A stretch of 64,000 nucleotides of DNA from Vanilla planifolia (GCA_023846275.1 CM043877.1:14615107-14679106), one strand, 5' to 3'; numbered from the stretch's first letter, positions 11,161-23,050 are shown. Notes: generated from the letters alone by a model not told the origin. Program-made: numbers and translations.

Positions 11161-11870
11161 ATCGCACTGATGCTCTCAAAAGTATTCACCACATTGCCCT
11201 CAGCATCTTCGAACTGGGCAATGTGGTTTATGCGTGCACATGCAGTCGCCGCCGCATAAAAAAAAATGAGAATTATGATTCCCTAACTGTGCCCAATGCA
11301 ACTTCACTCTCTACCACCACCATTTTTGCTCGTAAGCGCAGCCAAAGTGGAAAGCCAAAATCATGCTTCCAAGGCACTAGCTTTCCTCATCATCCAGCCT
11401 CTCACGAGATTCCTTGATCTGTAGCTCGTTAATATTTCTCTTCAATTCTACATTGTTGTTAGTAATGTTTCCCACTTCGACTTTGCTCCACTTCCGTAGC
11501 GCAACCAGAGAACGATGGAACTTAGACAATAATACCTCCATATGGTTGCCCCTCGTGCGCCTGCACCACGTGCATAACCCCCGATTGACTGAGTGAAGTC
11601 CAACCAAACACTCTCAAACTGAATCCTTCCCTTAGCCCCCCTTAACTTTCTATCTCCCAAATCAACAAGCAAAGGGCAGTGGTCAGACCCAAGCCGACCC
11701 AGGTGCGTGACAGAACACTCAAGGAACGCATGCAGGCCACAGTGTTCATGAGCACCCTATCAAGTCTCTCCAGGATACGTGTGCCACCTTGCTTCCCATT
11801 ACACTAGGTGAAGATATTGCCAATAAATCATAAGTCCACCAGTTGCAGCTCCTGCATGATATCTACGAAC
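11161..11870 (-). pseudogene. LINE linker between endonuclease and RT
   Basis: Minus-strand frame 11,607-11,377 carries KFHRSLVALRKWSKVEVGNI followed by an ELKRNINELQ coiled stretch, the usual inter-domain region of plant L1 ORF2 (LxxWSK, then a short heptad-like helix). Stops and frameshifts present on both sides. Confidence 0.6.
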
Positions 11871-12359
11871 TACTACTTCCCTTTGCCATAAGTGAATTTT
11901 TTTCCACCTCGTTTCTCACTTTGTGCCATAACGAGGTTAAAGTCTCCGGCGACAACAAGAGGATCATCACTGCTAGACTCTTTCCTCATGACATCCCAGA
12001 CCTCCTGCTGCTTGTGATGTTCTTTAGGGCCATAAACCACACAGCATTTTAGCTTAGCCATGCCACTCAGCCTGACCTCAAAGGCCACGACATTCAGAGA
12101 GGAGGCAGGCAGTGACCTTGATGTCAACCCAGCTCTTCCACAACAAAATAATTCTTACTGATTTGCTAACCGAGGGCTGCACCACAAAGCTCCACTCTCT
12201 TTCAAGAAGCCAATCAGCATCCTTCCTTAAGAAACTTTGAGCTCTCGTCTCCACAAGGGCCACGGTAGCTATGTCCCCATCACGTACGAATTTTTGTGGA
12301 TAACACCTAGACTTTTTATCCCGGATACCCCTTATGTTTTAAACAACAAATCTCATCAT
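11871..12359 (-). pseudogene. LINE AP endonuclease domain
   Basis: Probable start of ORF2 at ATG 12,359: MMRFVV, a stop, then NIRGIRDKK (equivalent of the WNCRGLG start of plant LINE endonucleases), then IATVALVETRAQ (the catalytic Glu in the VETK-type motif). In a second frame follow VVYGPKEHHKQQEVWDVM and VVAGDFNLVM, the YGP and GDFN motifs. A stop replaces the Trp of the WNCRG motif and at least one frameshift lies near 12,080, so it is dead. The intact enzyme nicks target DNA for target-primed reverse transcription. Confidence 0.8.
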
Positions 12360-13140
12360 TTAAGGTATGCTATAATAACCCCAGTATTGCCACCATTGTG
12401 GAGCAGAACCCCCAGTGTGACCACGAAAGCGCGTGCAACATAGCACGAGCAGTGAGCCTACCCCAGCACAGGCACAATCGCGCCAAAGCGTGCCAACGAT
12501 ACTCCCGTGCAGATGAGTGCGGGAGGGAGTTCATATGCACATAAGCATTATCGCGTAGAAACACGCGCTCATCATATCTTATAGCAGCCTCCACCCCATG
12601 TGAGTGCCTCCGCACCATCACACGCGTATACAAACTCACACAACTCCAGCACGTAACAACATGGTCTCCATCCCACCATCTCAAGTTTCCGCGCCATTCA
12701 GTGCACATCGCACCCTTGATAATGCACACAAGCACCACATTGTTCCATATGCCGGTCTCCGCACCCGCATGAACTCAGATGTGTAGTAGTATCTCATGCT
12801 AACAGCCACAACATTACACTCCTTCCACGGTGAGGCAGAAGGCAGCCAGCCCCAGTGTCCACCACTATAACGCCTGCACCCCACGAAGTGCAGCCCAGGA
12901 GTAATCCTCTTACTTCTTGGCAGCGTGCGATCCATCAATACCTAAATTCTTCTTCATAACATATTCCTCCTCCATCATCGGCCTCTTCCCCTTATTTATT
13001 TATTCCTGCACATTCCGCCCCATTTCCGCTTCTCTCATAAGAACTTCTGAACGTGATTCTTTCTCTCTGTCCTCCCTGGCCTTTGGGAGCCATGCTCTCC
13101 TTATCAGGTCCCTCCCTCTAGCATTGGATAAGCTTCTCTT
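12360..13140 (-). other. LINE 5' region, no ORF1 recognised
   Basis: About 780 bp upstream of the endonuclease start, moderately GC-rich and unlike the AT-rich flank. No convincing gag-like ORF1 with CCHC knuckles is visible. The upstream edge coincides with the point where homology to segment B starts (about 13,141). Confidence 0.5.
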
Positions 13141-13640
13141 CCTGTCAATCAAGCAATCAAATATTTAGCCTCTGGTTGTTGCATTTTTTGTAAGCAAGAT
13201 CAACTCAGTGAAAATGAATCGTTTAAGCCTGAACTCAATAAATCATGTTCTGAAACAGTTTTGTTTAGAGAATTATGTTGAAACTCTTAATAATGATATA
13301 TTTCAAGTTTTAAAAAAATAAAAAAAATTTGAGATATAATTTAATGTTTATAATTATTATAACATTACTCTATCTTTCAAAAAATTCTGAAGATAATTTC
13401 ATCTTCAAATATGTGCTTTATATTTAATATCAAGTTTTGACCATAAGTTCCCAGCTCATTAACCTCACTTTGTTTAAATCATTATTGTTGTAAGAAATAA
13501 AGCTGATGAATTCATGTGATCATGTGTATTCAATAGCTAAGATTACTATAAATAATTCAAAATAAAACCAGCAATAGAATATGAGCTGAGCTATACCTAG
13601 AATGTTTGCAACACTTTACTATACATGAATTTTCATCATA
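13141..13640. repeat. Segment B of the giant inverted repeat
   Basis: Reverse complement of 31,186-31,690, from CAATCAAATATTTAGCC to TACATGAATTTTCAT. About 85-90% alike by eye. It continues arm A on the far side of the LINE, showing that the LINE inserted inside the repeat. Confidence 0.8.
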
Positions 13641-15080
13641 ATCATAAGAAGTATTTCATTTGTTCATCTCTTCTCACGGCGTTTTACACTACTATTACCT
13701 GCATAACGGCAAAAGAATGTGATGACGAGAAAGAGAAATTTTGCAAAAAAAAGTATAGATCAATGTATCAACAGGAAAAGGATGAAAAGTCCTGCTCGCT
13801 GGAGACCACACGAATCAGCCCAATGTTGACTGAAACATACTTCCCTCTTGAAGATAGTTTCTTGGTTACCCTATCCTGATGAAATTTGTTAAATTAAAGA
13901 TGAACAACACCAAACAAATATTGTTAAATTAACCCATGGGTATGCATGAAAACAATCCATTTGAAGAATTTTAATATAAAGAACTTGGAATTGTGCTAAG
14001 TTGCCACAGATGCAATTCCTAAATCAACAAAATCAAGCATCATTGGTTTAAATTCCTGTTTTGCATGGAGATGAATGTCTCACAAAATAAGATTTTCCAT
14101 TGTATACTTTTATGAATTTTCATAAATGATGAGAGCAGATAGAATCCAAGGGTACTTGCCCTAAACAAATTTATCAGGCAAAAAGTTATTAAGAAGCTTT
14201 AAGGTGGAAGGAGCACGAAGATGAATAGTTTGATGTGTGATATGAAGGCAATATTCCCAATCTAAAAATGTTGGAACTAGTCTAAAGTGCACTTCATAAC
14301 ATTTGAGAGAAAAAAATGTTTTGCGATATATTTGGAACAAATAGATAGTACCTTAATTCTAAGAGCGGTAACAAGATAGAAGTAATGAATCCTCTAATAA
14401 GTTGTGGTTTTGGGACATTGGCAACAACTTGGTGTCCTAGTCAGCAAAGAAATAGACAGCTCTTTCTGGATAAATCAGTTGTAGAATATAATGACATGTA
14501 TTCTACCACAGTTGAGATTTGTTGGCTTTGCTTTCTACCATGTGAAATTCGTATAACATTACTTTTCACACATTTTTACGTGATAGTAGCTCAGAAGCAC
14601 ATATAGCTTTCAGCCCTGTGATACAAGCTCACACTCGCCACATAAAAATTGTCTATAAATTCATTCATAAGTTGGTAGCTCGGCAACAATTTGCATTCAA
14701 TATGTTTTACAACTCAGATTGCAGATATATCTATTAAAGCTCTTCTTGCAGACTGCTTCACGTTTCTAATACAACATCTTTAGCTTTCCTTTCCCAAGCT
14801 AAGCACGTGTGTATTGTTATGAAAGAAAAGCCCACTAGCAGACCAAAATTCTATTTCATAATCTTTTATCTCATATCTCCCTGGATTTTCATGGTCGGGC
14901 AAGATCTTATTTTAAGCTTTTATAATGCGTTGTACTCTTTATTGTTCTAAGGGAAAGAAGAGATAATCTGAGCTACTTTATTAATTGACTTTTACTTTGC
15001 TGATCTCTTTGTTTACCTTTGCACTGAAATGGAGTCTTTGTTTGTAGGCTTCCTTCCCAACTATTACAGATTGGAGTTCA
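13641..15080 (+). mobile_element. Copia remnant, 3' half (same family as 26,958-31,185)
   Basis: Plus-strand copia debris. The RNase H tail lies at about 14,380-14,800 and a 3' LTR-like segment at about 14,850-15,080. The latter matches 26,958-27,200 and 30,865-31,120 in reverse complement (landmarks: AAAGCCCACTAG, GGGCAAGATCTT, TGCTGATCTCTTTGTTTACC). The element abuts segment B exactly as its counterpart abuts B' on the other arm, so both are probably the same ancestral insertion. The left copy has lost most of its interior. 13,641-14,380 has nothing else I can name. Confidence 0.6.
14380..14800 (+). pseudogene. Copia RNase H remnant
   Basis: Frame-broken translation shows DIGNNLVSWSAKKQ (the GxxLVSWxSKKQ motif), EYNDMYSTTVEICWLCFL (equivalent to AEYRAMAxTxxExxWL), then QAHTRHIKIVYKFIHKLVAR (equivalent to ARTKHIEIDYHFIREKV). 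These are consecutive parts of the copia RNase H region. The catalytic AEY motif is split by stops. The counterpart on the other arm is at 27,310-27,530. Confidence 0.7.
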
Positions 15081-15759
15081 AGCAGGAGATTTCAATGAAG
15101 CTTTACATAGTAATAGGCTTGGGTGAGTTGAAATGTAACAGGCATTTTTTGGGTTTACATAATAAATGGTTGTGGTAATTACAAGTTATTAAGTAAAAAA
15201 AATCAAAAGGCAGAGGTGTAAGTAAAAGTGAAAAGAATTTTGCTTTGGTTGATGAGTGGCTAGCATTTTGGTAGAAGTTAAAAAAGTTCCTCTAGAAAAA
15301 TAGATTGGAAAAGATGAGGAAAATTGTTCTTAAAAAATTGATGAACACTTATTAAACTGGTGTTAAAATACTTTTTAAATAGTTATGAATAACTAATTTT
15401 GCTTCATATCATCAAATCTATTTATTTATGATATTTTTGGTGTAAAATAGTTAGCTTGAAGCTGAACATTAGGTAGAGTACTTAATTATCAGGAACACCT
15501 TTGCAGGAAAAAGAAAATTAAAGAACATTAATGGAATGAAACAATTTGAAGGAGGTATGAAGTTTCCTAGAGTACTGCACTAAAGGTGTGGGAAAGGATT
15601 AATCTAGCTAAATCAATCCTATAAACCAAAATAGTCTTGTAGATTCCCAGAACAACAGTGGATTGAATTTTTATTCAAAAGTTCACACCTCAAAGTCAGG
15701 CTCAACCAAATAAAGGAGATTTTTTTTTCTTTAAATAAGAATTAGATCAAATGGCTTTT
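15081..15759. other. Unannotated AT-rich stretch
   Basis: No coding potential, repeat or motif that I can support. It separates the copia remnant from the gypsy 3' LTR. Confidence 0.5.
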
Positions 15760-16879
15760 TTATAATCCTAGCTAACTCAAAAATTTTTTTGACCACGTTT
15801 TGATAATGACCCTCTTGATATAGAAATTGAACTTGAGAAATAAAAGTTTATTGAATTGAGAGATTATAGAACGAGGAGACAGTTCGATCCTCACAAGCTG
15901 AGGATAGCTAAGGAAAAAAAAAATAAAAATAAAAATAGAAAGCTTCTCTCCACTTGTAAACTTCCTCCCCATGGGGCTATTTTTATAGTTGATGGAATGA
16001 AGGACATGTCTTAGTTTTCCCTTGGAAGGTGATAGAGTCATATTTGTTACTTCCTATATAGCTTAATTGCTTGGGGCATACACTCGCATCGGATGAATTA
16101 TTGTTATTTTATTGATTGTCTTTTAATTGTATATGACATTGTGCAAGAGGAGTCAAAATCATGCTTCTCAAGACATTTATGTGATGAAGTAATAATGAAG
16201 AAGAGAAGGAGATCTAGAATGAACTCATCAAATCTCAAATAATTGGTTAAAGTTAACCTAAGACTAAATGGAGGCAAAGTCTTTTTTAAGTGATAGATAG
16301 TTTCTAATGCCCTTGAGTCTCAAATCAAGCTCAGTAGACTTCAATAAATATGGGTATATAGTTGAGGCCAATTGGAAAAAAGTCTCATTAGTTTTTATTC
16401 AAGAGAGATAAAATCTTGAGTGGTTTTGAATAGATTCATACTCAAGATAGTTTTGCTTTAGAAAAGAGAAATTATTTATGTTTTTGATCTCAAACCATTG
16501 TATTGTTTATTATAAATGAACTTAAAAAAATAGCTCTAAGTTAACAAAATCAAAAGAATATAAGGACCTAGTTAAATCATACTTTTGATAGGTTGAGTAA
16601 GGGGAGAACGTGTATACTTATCATGGGTAAAATTTTTTCAAGTGATCTCCACTCCACATTCATGGAAGCTTGACTTACTCATTTTGAATCAATAAGCATC
16701 TGGCCTGACAATGGTTTTAATAAGATACAAACCCTGCTAGTTTGAAGCATGTAAGACCTTTTGGACATCAAGAGACCTTGCACTTCTTAAGAACTAGGTC
16801 TCTAACTTTGAAAAGGAGCTTTTAATGTGCTTGTTATAGCATTTCAAGATACTTCACTTTCTATTGAGTTGATTTAAAT

Positions 16880-17660
16880 GAGCTTTGAGAGCAAATTAAG
16901 CTCGAGCCTTTTGTATTCCTCATTCAACTGTCAAACTCTCATTATGTCTTGGTCATCTCAAAGCTTTTGAACTGGAAGAGTGAAGTGGTCGATTTCTACT
17001 GAGAGCATTGCTACGGAGCCATACAATAAAGAGAATAGTGATTTGCACATTGCTACAAAAAGTTCGATTCAAGAAGCCCATTGCACATTTTGAAGCTCGT
17101 TAGCACAAGCCCCTCTCTTGCACTCGAGGCAAGGCTTTAAGATTTTCAACCAACTTTTATTCACTACCTTGACTTTGTCAATTGTTCAAGGATGAGCAAC
17201 AGAGATGTATTTCAAGTGATATATTTTTTTGTAGATATTTTGCAGTTCTTTAGTTTCGAGCACAGTCACATTGTTGGTAATAATGACTAAAGGAACTCTA
17301 AATCTGCTAAATAGATATGTCCAGTGAAAACTGTAGATATCAATAACCATTTGATCAACAAGACGTTTGGTCTTGATCCATTTCGAGATTAATTGGCTGT
17401 TAATAAAGAGTAGCTTTTTTTCACTTTCTAGTGGTTCGGATAAGCCAAGGAAGTTCATACCCAACACTAAGAAAGTTAAGGAAATAATGATAACTTTCAT
17501 TTTGGCTACTAATAGTTGAGGAAGAAAAGTGTGGATCTAACACCGTAGCTCTCTTTACAAAAAAGCAACGTCCTTTAACATTATAAGCTAGGAAAATCCT
17601 TGTCACATGGTCTTCATCACAAGAATGTGACTCAAGCAATGATCGGCACACTCACCTGAA
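16880..17660 (-). pseudogene. Gypsy integrase remnant
   Basis: The frame at 17,500-17,186 reads like the integrase core: LGMNFLGLSEPLESEKKLLF (equivalent of WGMDLLGPxPxxxGxxKFxLV), then ISKWIKTKRLVDQ (DYFSKWIEAxPLA), RFRVPLVIITNNVTV (RFGIPxxIITDNGxQF) and HLKYISVAHP (LxFSSVAHPQxNG). Catalytic Asp in the IITDNG motif is Asn, and the first Asp is lost as well (MNFLG). Further C-terminal sequence at 17,180-16,880 is frame-broken. Known role: inserts the cDNA into the genome; this copy is inactive. Confidence 0.75.
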
Positions 17661-18059
17661 TGAATTAACTCTTTAATGTCCTAAACTTTGGAGGAAAGAA
17701 CTCATTTAAGTAGGGGCTTGAAATAAGATTTTGATAAAGTTGCCATTCAATCGAGATGTACTGCTAAGCTTGGTGCTTGAACTTCTTAGCTACAATATTA
17801 TAAAAGGTAGGACTCCTAACTTGAGATAAGCTTCCAAAGAGTTGACTCAACAAGGTGGCCTTTCAAGACGAAGAATTAAGGAATTCAAAGACTCAATACA
17901 TGGTATCTCATGAGGAGGAAAGTATTCTTGAGGGTATCCACTTTTGGCTCAAGGATCTATTTCTTGATTTTGCTATTATTTGTTTGAACTTTTGAAGGAA
18001 ATATTAAACCAAATCTCTTGTAACCTTTGAGAATTGAATCCATAGTCTTGAATAAGTTA

Positions 18060-18370
18060 GTGTCTTGGCTAATAACTAGTTAAGAGTCATTGAAGCCTGT
18101 CAGGTATTTGACTTATAACCCCAAAGAAAACTTTAGACCAGCAATGAAAGCTTCGTACTCAGTTTGGCTGTTGGTGATGGGAAAGGTTATTTAAATACCT
18201 TCTTTTACCATAACTTGTTATGGGCTCAGAAAGATAAGGTTGATGCCCCATGACTCTTGCCTCAAGGCACCATTTACGTAAAGTAGCAAGAAACTTGTTG
18301 GCTCAGGTTTAATTTAAAAGACACTTCACTCTATTATGAAGTCAACGAGAACTTGGGATTTGCGAGAAGC
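18060..18370 (-). pseudogene. Gypsy RNase H remnant (Tat-type)
   Basis: Minus-strand reading gives RKSQVLVDFIIE, then LLYVNGALRQESWGINLIF, then ITNSQTEYEAFIAGLKFSLG and VKYLTGFNDS. These match the plant Tat-lineage order NQVLADFxxE / WxLxVDGAxxxxGxGxGxxL / NNxAEYEALIxGLxLA / SDSQLV. The first catalytic Asp (VDG) has become Asn (VNG). Stops interrupt between motifs. Confidence 0.75.
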
Positions 18371-18799
18371 GCATGCAATAAAAAATAATTCAAACTTGCT
18401 GAGACTTACTGAGCTCAATTAGCCACTTTTGTAATCTTACTGAGACCTTTGTCAACTGAAGGTACAATTTAAAGGTTTATCAGTTACAATATTGATGGTA
18501 TGAGCTTGAAATATGGCATAGAAATCAGGCTAATATGAGTAGAGCTAGAGCTAGCTTCTCAAATGGAGGGTACAGTGCTTTAGAACCTTTTAAAGTATGA
18601 GAAACGTAATAGATTGAACATTGAATACTGTTGTTTTTTAGAATAAGAACAAAGCTAATAGCTGAGATCAAGGTTGCAAGATAGATGAGCATGAGTTCCC
18701 CTAGGATTGGATTTCTCAAGATAAGAGATTATAATAAATATGCTTTAGGCTTTTGGAAAGGTTTCTTGTAATCATTTATCCACTAAAACTTGAATTTAA

Positions 18800-19560
18800 T
18801 AGTTGAGCTTATTTACTCAACTAGCCAAATGTTAGATGTCTTGATGGGTCATTAGAGAAGGCAAGTTCGCTAAATCTTGCAACTTGTTCGTATTTTCTTG
18901 AATTCATTCTCTTGAAGCCATGAAATCAAGAAACTTTCTAGAAGAGGTGTCGAAGGAGCATTTTAAGGTTTCATCCTTATAATGAACTTCTTGTAGGTCT
19001 CAAAAAACTCTTTTAGTTCCTTCAAGTGAACCTTGAAAGTCTTGCTTTTACCAAGAGATTGTCTATATTAGTCTCGATATTTTTACCACATTGGTTTTGA
19101 AAGATGGTGTCGATCATTCAATGGTAGGAAATTCTAGTATTTTTTTAGCCCAAAAGTTATACTTTTGTATCAAAATGTATCAAAATCTATTATAAAAGAA
19201 GTCTTTTCTACGTCTTATTTGGCCTTCATGATTGATGATATTTGGATAAAGCATCCAATAAACTGAAGCAATTACATTCGATGACTAAATCCATGGGATC
19301 ATCCATTCGAGGTACAGAGTAGGAGTCTTCTAGGCTGGCATAGTTAAGATCCAATTAATCAACACACATGCTACTTTTTATTACCCTTGTAGAGAACAAA
19401 GTTAGTGAGCCACTCTAGGTGTGACGATGGGTGAATAAACTTCGCCTCTAGTAACTTGGAAACCTATTCCTTAATTGCAACTTGCTTCTTTGCACCAAAA
19501 TCTTGCTTTTTCACAATGCAACAGGGAGCTCCAAGTTTTCATTAAGGAATTGTTTCAAGG
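18800..19560 (-). pseudogene. Gypsy reverse transcriptase remnant
   Basis: Recognisable pieces on the minus strand, high to low: AGIDCSTLKQFLNENLEL (entry region), KLQLRN followed by a VxKLLxAxFI-like segment, SLTLFSTRVIKSSMCVD (SNxVxVxKKxGxxRxCxD), EDSYSVPRMDDPMDLVI (DxxPxPxIDxLxD), and CNCFSLLDALSKYHQ (FSxLDAxSGYxQ). The YxDD box is not legible. Heavily decayed. Confidence 0.65.
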
Positions 19561-20560
19561 TCGAGCAGTCAATGCCAGCATATGAAAAGGCATCCTAGCA
19601 AAGATATCGAAGTACTTAACCAAAGAATTTAAGATCATTACCCTTTCTTCCTTATGACCCAAAAATATATTTACATTTTGAGTTCCCAAATGGATCTTGT
19701 AGCAAAGTGAAATATGGCGAGATAGAGTTCATTGAGGCTTTGTATAAAAGTTAAATTGTCAAGGGTCTTCCCTTGAGAGAGCTCTTCATAGTGTTTAGGT
19801 ATTATCACCTAGATTGCAGAAAATCCTCTTGTATTTGCACGACACCTGTCGGAGAGTTGAAGTTAACACACGGGTGAGGTATTGAGACTACCATCTCAAA
19901 CCTATGCATCGTTGATTATCGAAAAATGACATTATAAGAGGAAGAAACAACTACATCGGGGGCAAGATAATAGTACCCTTAAGTTTCTTCATATCCCATG
20001 AGAAGCTTTTGAATTGAACTTGCACTCCTATAAGAGGTGAGATTCCTTATCAAGATGATAAGGGTATTCTCAAAGGTGATGTGAGGTAGAGTCTATATTG
20101 TCTTGACACCAAGTTGAGAGTAAAAAGGGATAGTTGAATGAAAGCTAGCAATTTCACATTATAAGGCAATGGCAAAGTACCAATGGGACAAAGCTATGGG
20201 TAGATATGTAGTGGAGGATTTGTGGAAGTGGAGGTGAGATGATGAGGTTCAGGTGTGGCATAAGTGGCATCGAGAATCTCTTGACTCAAAAGAGAAGAGC
20301 CCTTGTCTTGGCTTATTTGGTGGAGTGCCAGATCAAAATTTAGTTGCTCTATTAAAAAAGTAGGAAGAGTAGAGAGTACCTTTTTGAAGCACTTTGTTTA
20401 TTGTTGAAATTGATGGAGGGGGTTACTAGAAGGAGAGGATTCGAAGGTCTCACACTATTGATGTTGTAGAGTTGCATTGTTTTTTTGTTAGAAATGGGGA
20501 TCAAGAGATTTTTCCATAGAGAATAGAGTTCTATCTTCTTCAATTTCTATTTCAATTTGT
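19560..20560 (-). pseudogene. Gypsy gag/protease region
   Basis: Matches the plus-strand copy at 51,290-52,293 plus 54,172-54,505. The strongest signal, better read in that copy, is FEMVVSTPHLCVNFNS, resembling the end of Tat-type protease (xxAVxSTxHLxxKFPT). The gag start lies near 20,553, where a Met codon is followed by a Glu/Ile-rich stretch. No intact frame. Confidence 0.5.
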
Positions 20561-20849
20561 CTACTCATTCCAATGAACAACACAAAAAAAAGTTAATGTG
20601 AAAATTAATTGAAAGAATTTCACAAAAGCTTAATTTAAGAATTTAGTGGGTGGGATTATAGAATAAGGAGAGGAAATGAACTAGATCAACACAAATTGAT
20701 GGCAACTAAGGAAAGACAGGAAAATAAGATGAAACAAAAGCCATAAGGTCATTCTTATAGTATAGTGTATTCCATCAACTTTAATATCACTTGCCCTTTA
20801 AAACACAATTATAAATTTCAAAAACTAAAAAACAGGCTAATGCCAGGGA

Positions 20850-22707
20850 AACTATATAAAAAAAGTGACACAAGTTTGTGCCATGGAGAAGTAAGTTATT
20901 TGAATGGATATATTTAGAATGAGTAAACATGATAGAGAATAGATATAATACCAATTGAAGATAATAAAAATTGACTTATATAATATGAATATATTTAAAT
21001 TAATAGATCCTAAAAAAATTATTATTGAATAAAGTATAATAGTATCTAAAGATTCATCTACCCACACTTGGCAAAAATATTACTTGTTATTAATATTATT
21101 ATTAATAACTCAAAACAAGACCTGTAAGAATAAGTTAGAAAATAAAAATCAAAATTATTCTAAAAATTTTAAAAAAGTTTACTCGATTATCTCATCAACA
21201 TCTACAAAGTAAGTCTTCTTGAATATATTTGATGTGCCATAAGTACAAAATGTGCATATGTATTAAAAACCTTTATTTTTGAGGTGTTTTGAGAACTGAA
21301 ACACAACCTAGGCATTCAACTTACTCCAAATGAAAAAAGTAAGGTAGTTTTCTTTAACAAGCTAGTTATTGCCACTATAAGCATTAGTTATCCAGCTAAC
21401 ATGGCTTAAAATGGTAGCACATTAGACCAGGATGAATTATGTCTTTGATCCATGCTGCATCTTAACCAAGTTGAACAACAAATTCCATCAAAACAGAAAA
21501 ACATTCAATTCAACCTTTTAAACAATATTTAATAATAGAACAATTAATACAAATAATCCAAATATAACAACTTAAAAGGCATTCTTTTGTACATTCTTAA
21601 TTCAAATGTGATAGGCATGCCATGCATAATCCCATGCCATAGCAAACTGATGATATTAAACCAATTTAGAACATATATACAAGAAAATATATGAACTACC
21701 TACCAATCTAAACAAGTAGGTGATACATTTCATTTAAAAGATAAGTTTAATGTATCAGCATCTAGGAGGAGAAAAGTAGCAAATCATTACTCCAATTTAT
21801 TAACGACAATTGCTTTTATTTGTGTAAATGTTTATGAGCTTGCTTTCACATTGTGGAAAATGTCTTATGGTCACAATTTTGGCATTGAACGTTCTTAAAA
21901 TAGATACTATCAACTTGGGTGAATTAAAGAATAAATAAATGTTTATTAGCCTTCTAGTCTTCTTCTACTTTCAAGTCCTATCCAAACAAGGCCTCCTGGT
22001 CAAGAATATCTGAATAGGATAAACACACCTCTATGGACACCTTTGCATCGAATTAGAATTAGGCTCTAGAAAGTGTATTAATCTAATGGAAGATTTTACC
22101 ATTAAAAAGACAATTTTCTTCAAATAGTTGAATTCTCAATCAATGATAATGATAAAATCTTGGTTCATACAGTGTATTTGTTAATGTTGTCAACATACTC
22201 CCCCTATAAATCAAGCTTATCAAGTTGAAAACAAGAGAAAATATTTTGCCTCTACTAGCATTATGAAAATAACATAGATGTTTTACCTAATATAAAATTT
22301 TATAAATTCTAAATGCTTTCCAATTGAAGTGCACATTAAAATGACTAAAATTATGCATGAGTATTGCAAAAATAAACCTCTAGAATTGGTTCTTGAAGAA
22401 TAGATTCAACAGCAACTATCATAGCATTAACAAAATCATCATCTCCTGTTCCTATTATTGTAAACCCTTTAAAAGTAGGGTATGAGTTGACCTGTAAAAC
22501 ATATAAGGTGGAAGAGGAAGCAAGAGTCTTCAATATCCATATAATAAAAGTTCACATCAATGTTGATCATAGGCCATGACAAGAAACATATCCAAAAATC
22601 TAAACTCAAGGATGTGTTAAACTAATTAAGTGTTGGTAATCGAACAAAACCAATGTTAGAGTTATCTAGCCAAGGCTAAAAGGGCATCATGGTGCTGTGA
22701 AAATTTG
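20850..22707. repeat. Segment E, left copy of second inverted duplication
   Basis: Reverse complement of about 47,925-49,850. It is flanked on one side by the gypsy 5' LTR and on the other by the broken copia at 22,708. It carries one DUF493-like exon (22,378-22,491); the rest looks like intron sequence. Identity about 85-90% by eye. Confidence 0.8.
22378..22491 (-). pseudogene. Isolated internal exon of a DUF493 (YbeD-like) plant gene
   Basis: A 114-bp, 38-codon, phase-0 exon without stops. It is preceded by a pyrimidine-poor but valid acceptor (TTTTACAG) and followed by GAG|GTTTAT, a usable donor. The product reads VNSYPTFKGFTIIGTGDDDF, then VNAMIVAVESILQEPILE. This pattern (YPTxxxFTxIGTGGDDFVxAMVxAVES) is, from memory of the family, the start of the DUF493 domain of plant chloroplast proteins related to bacterial YbeD/UPF0250. 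The rest of the gene is missing: upstream is cut by copia, downstream by gypsy. The inverted copy is at 48,128-48,241. Confidence 0.6.
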
Positions 22708-22712
22708 TCTCG

Positions 22713-23050
22713 ATATGCTTGCTTCTCCCATGTTGAACTGGATTTTTGGCTTATTTGATGGTTGACATATTATCAATAAATATAGTTGTTGGCTCTTCTT
22801 GTTGATGATGTAACTCCTGCAATAAATTTCATAACCAAATTGCTTCACAAACTATTGATGAAGCTGCAATATACTCTGCTTCACAAGATGAAAGAGCAAT
22901 GACATCTTGTTTAGTCGATCTCCACATAAATACTGATGATCCTAAGAAGAAACAATAACTTGTTGTACTCTTCCTTTCATCTATATCACCTCCCCAATCA
23001 CTATCAGAGTAGCCACATAAATCTGTCCCACTTTGGTTAGTGAAATGCAA
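22713..23050 (-). pseudogene. Copia RNase H domain
   Basis: Reads GYSDSDWGGDIDERKSTTSY, CFFLGSSVFMWRSTKQ, then ALSSCEAEYIAASSIVCEAIWL and, after 22,829, LLQELHHQQEEPTTIFIDN and KNPVQHGRSKHIETNF. These are the standard copia motifs (SDADWAGxxDxRKSTSGY, SWxSKKQ, SSxEAEYxA, EIHCDNxSAI, RSKHIxxxYHFIR). It is open for most of its length with one stop near 22,757. The truncation removes the FIR motif and tail. Confidence 0.88.

Larger units (their letters stand above)
5478..13140 (-). mobile_element. L1-type LINE, interrupted by an LTR element
   Basis: A minus-strand non-LTR retrotransposon with, in order from high to low coordinate, a 5' region, AP endonuclease, linker, reverse transcriptase, zf-RVT domain and RNase H-like tail. 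It ends in a short 3' UTR and an A-rich tail (complement of the T-run at 5,478-5,485). Without the nested LTR element at 6,687-9,464 it is about 4.9 kb, near full L1 size. Stops and frameshifts make it defective. The inverted arm A'/B' is uninterrupted by it, which fixes both ends. At the insertion point the left copy also lacks about 240 bp that the right arm keeps (31,691-31,940). I see no clear target site duplication. Confidence 0.85.
15760..20850 (-). mobile_element. Decayed Ty3/gypsy element, Tat/Ogre-like
   Basis: Minus strand, in order: 5' LTR (about 20,850-20,590), gag/protease (20,540-19,560), RT (19,560-18,800), RNase H (18,370-18,060), integrase (17,660-16,880), 3' LTR (about 16,030-15,790). 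The two LTR segments share TATAAxAATxxCC, TTTCCTTAG and TTCTATAATC blocks at matching spacing but are strongly diverged, so the insertion is old. Polymerase motifs resemble the plant Tat lineage. The 5' part recurs in plus orientation at 49,790-54,505. Every frame is broken by stops. Confidence 0.7.

Noticed and set aside
11175..12786. Plus-strand frames of 60-83 codons
   Set aside because: Antisense to LINE endonuclease and RT; no motif of their own.
15772..16041. 89-codon minus-strand frame
   Set aside because: Lies in the gypsy 3' LTR; composition like the LTR, no domain.
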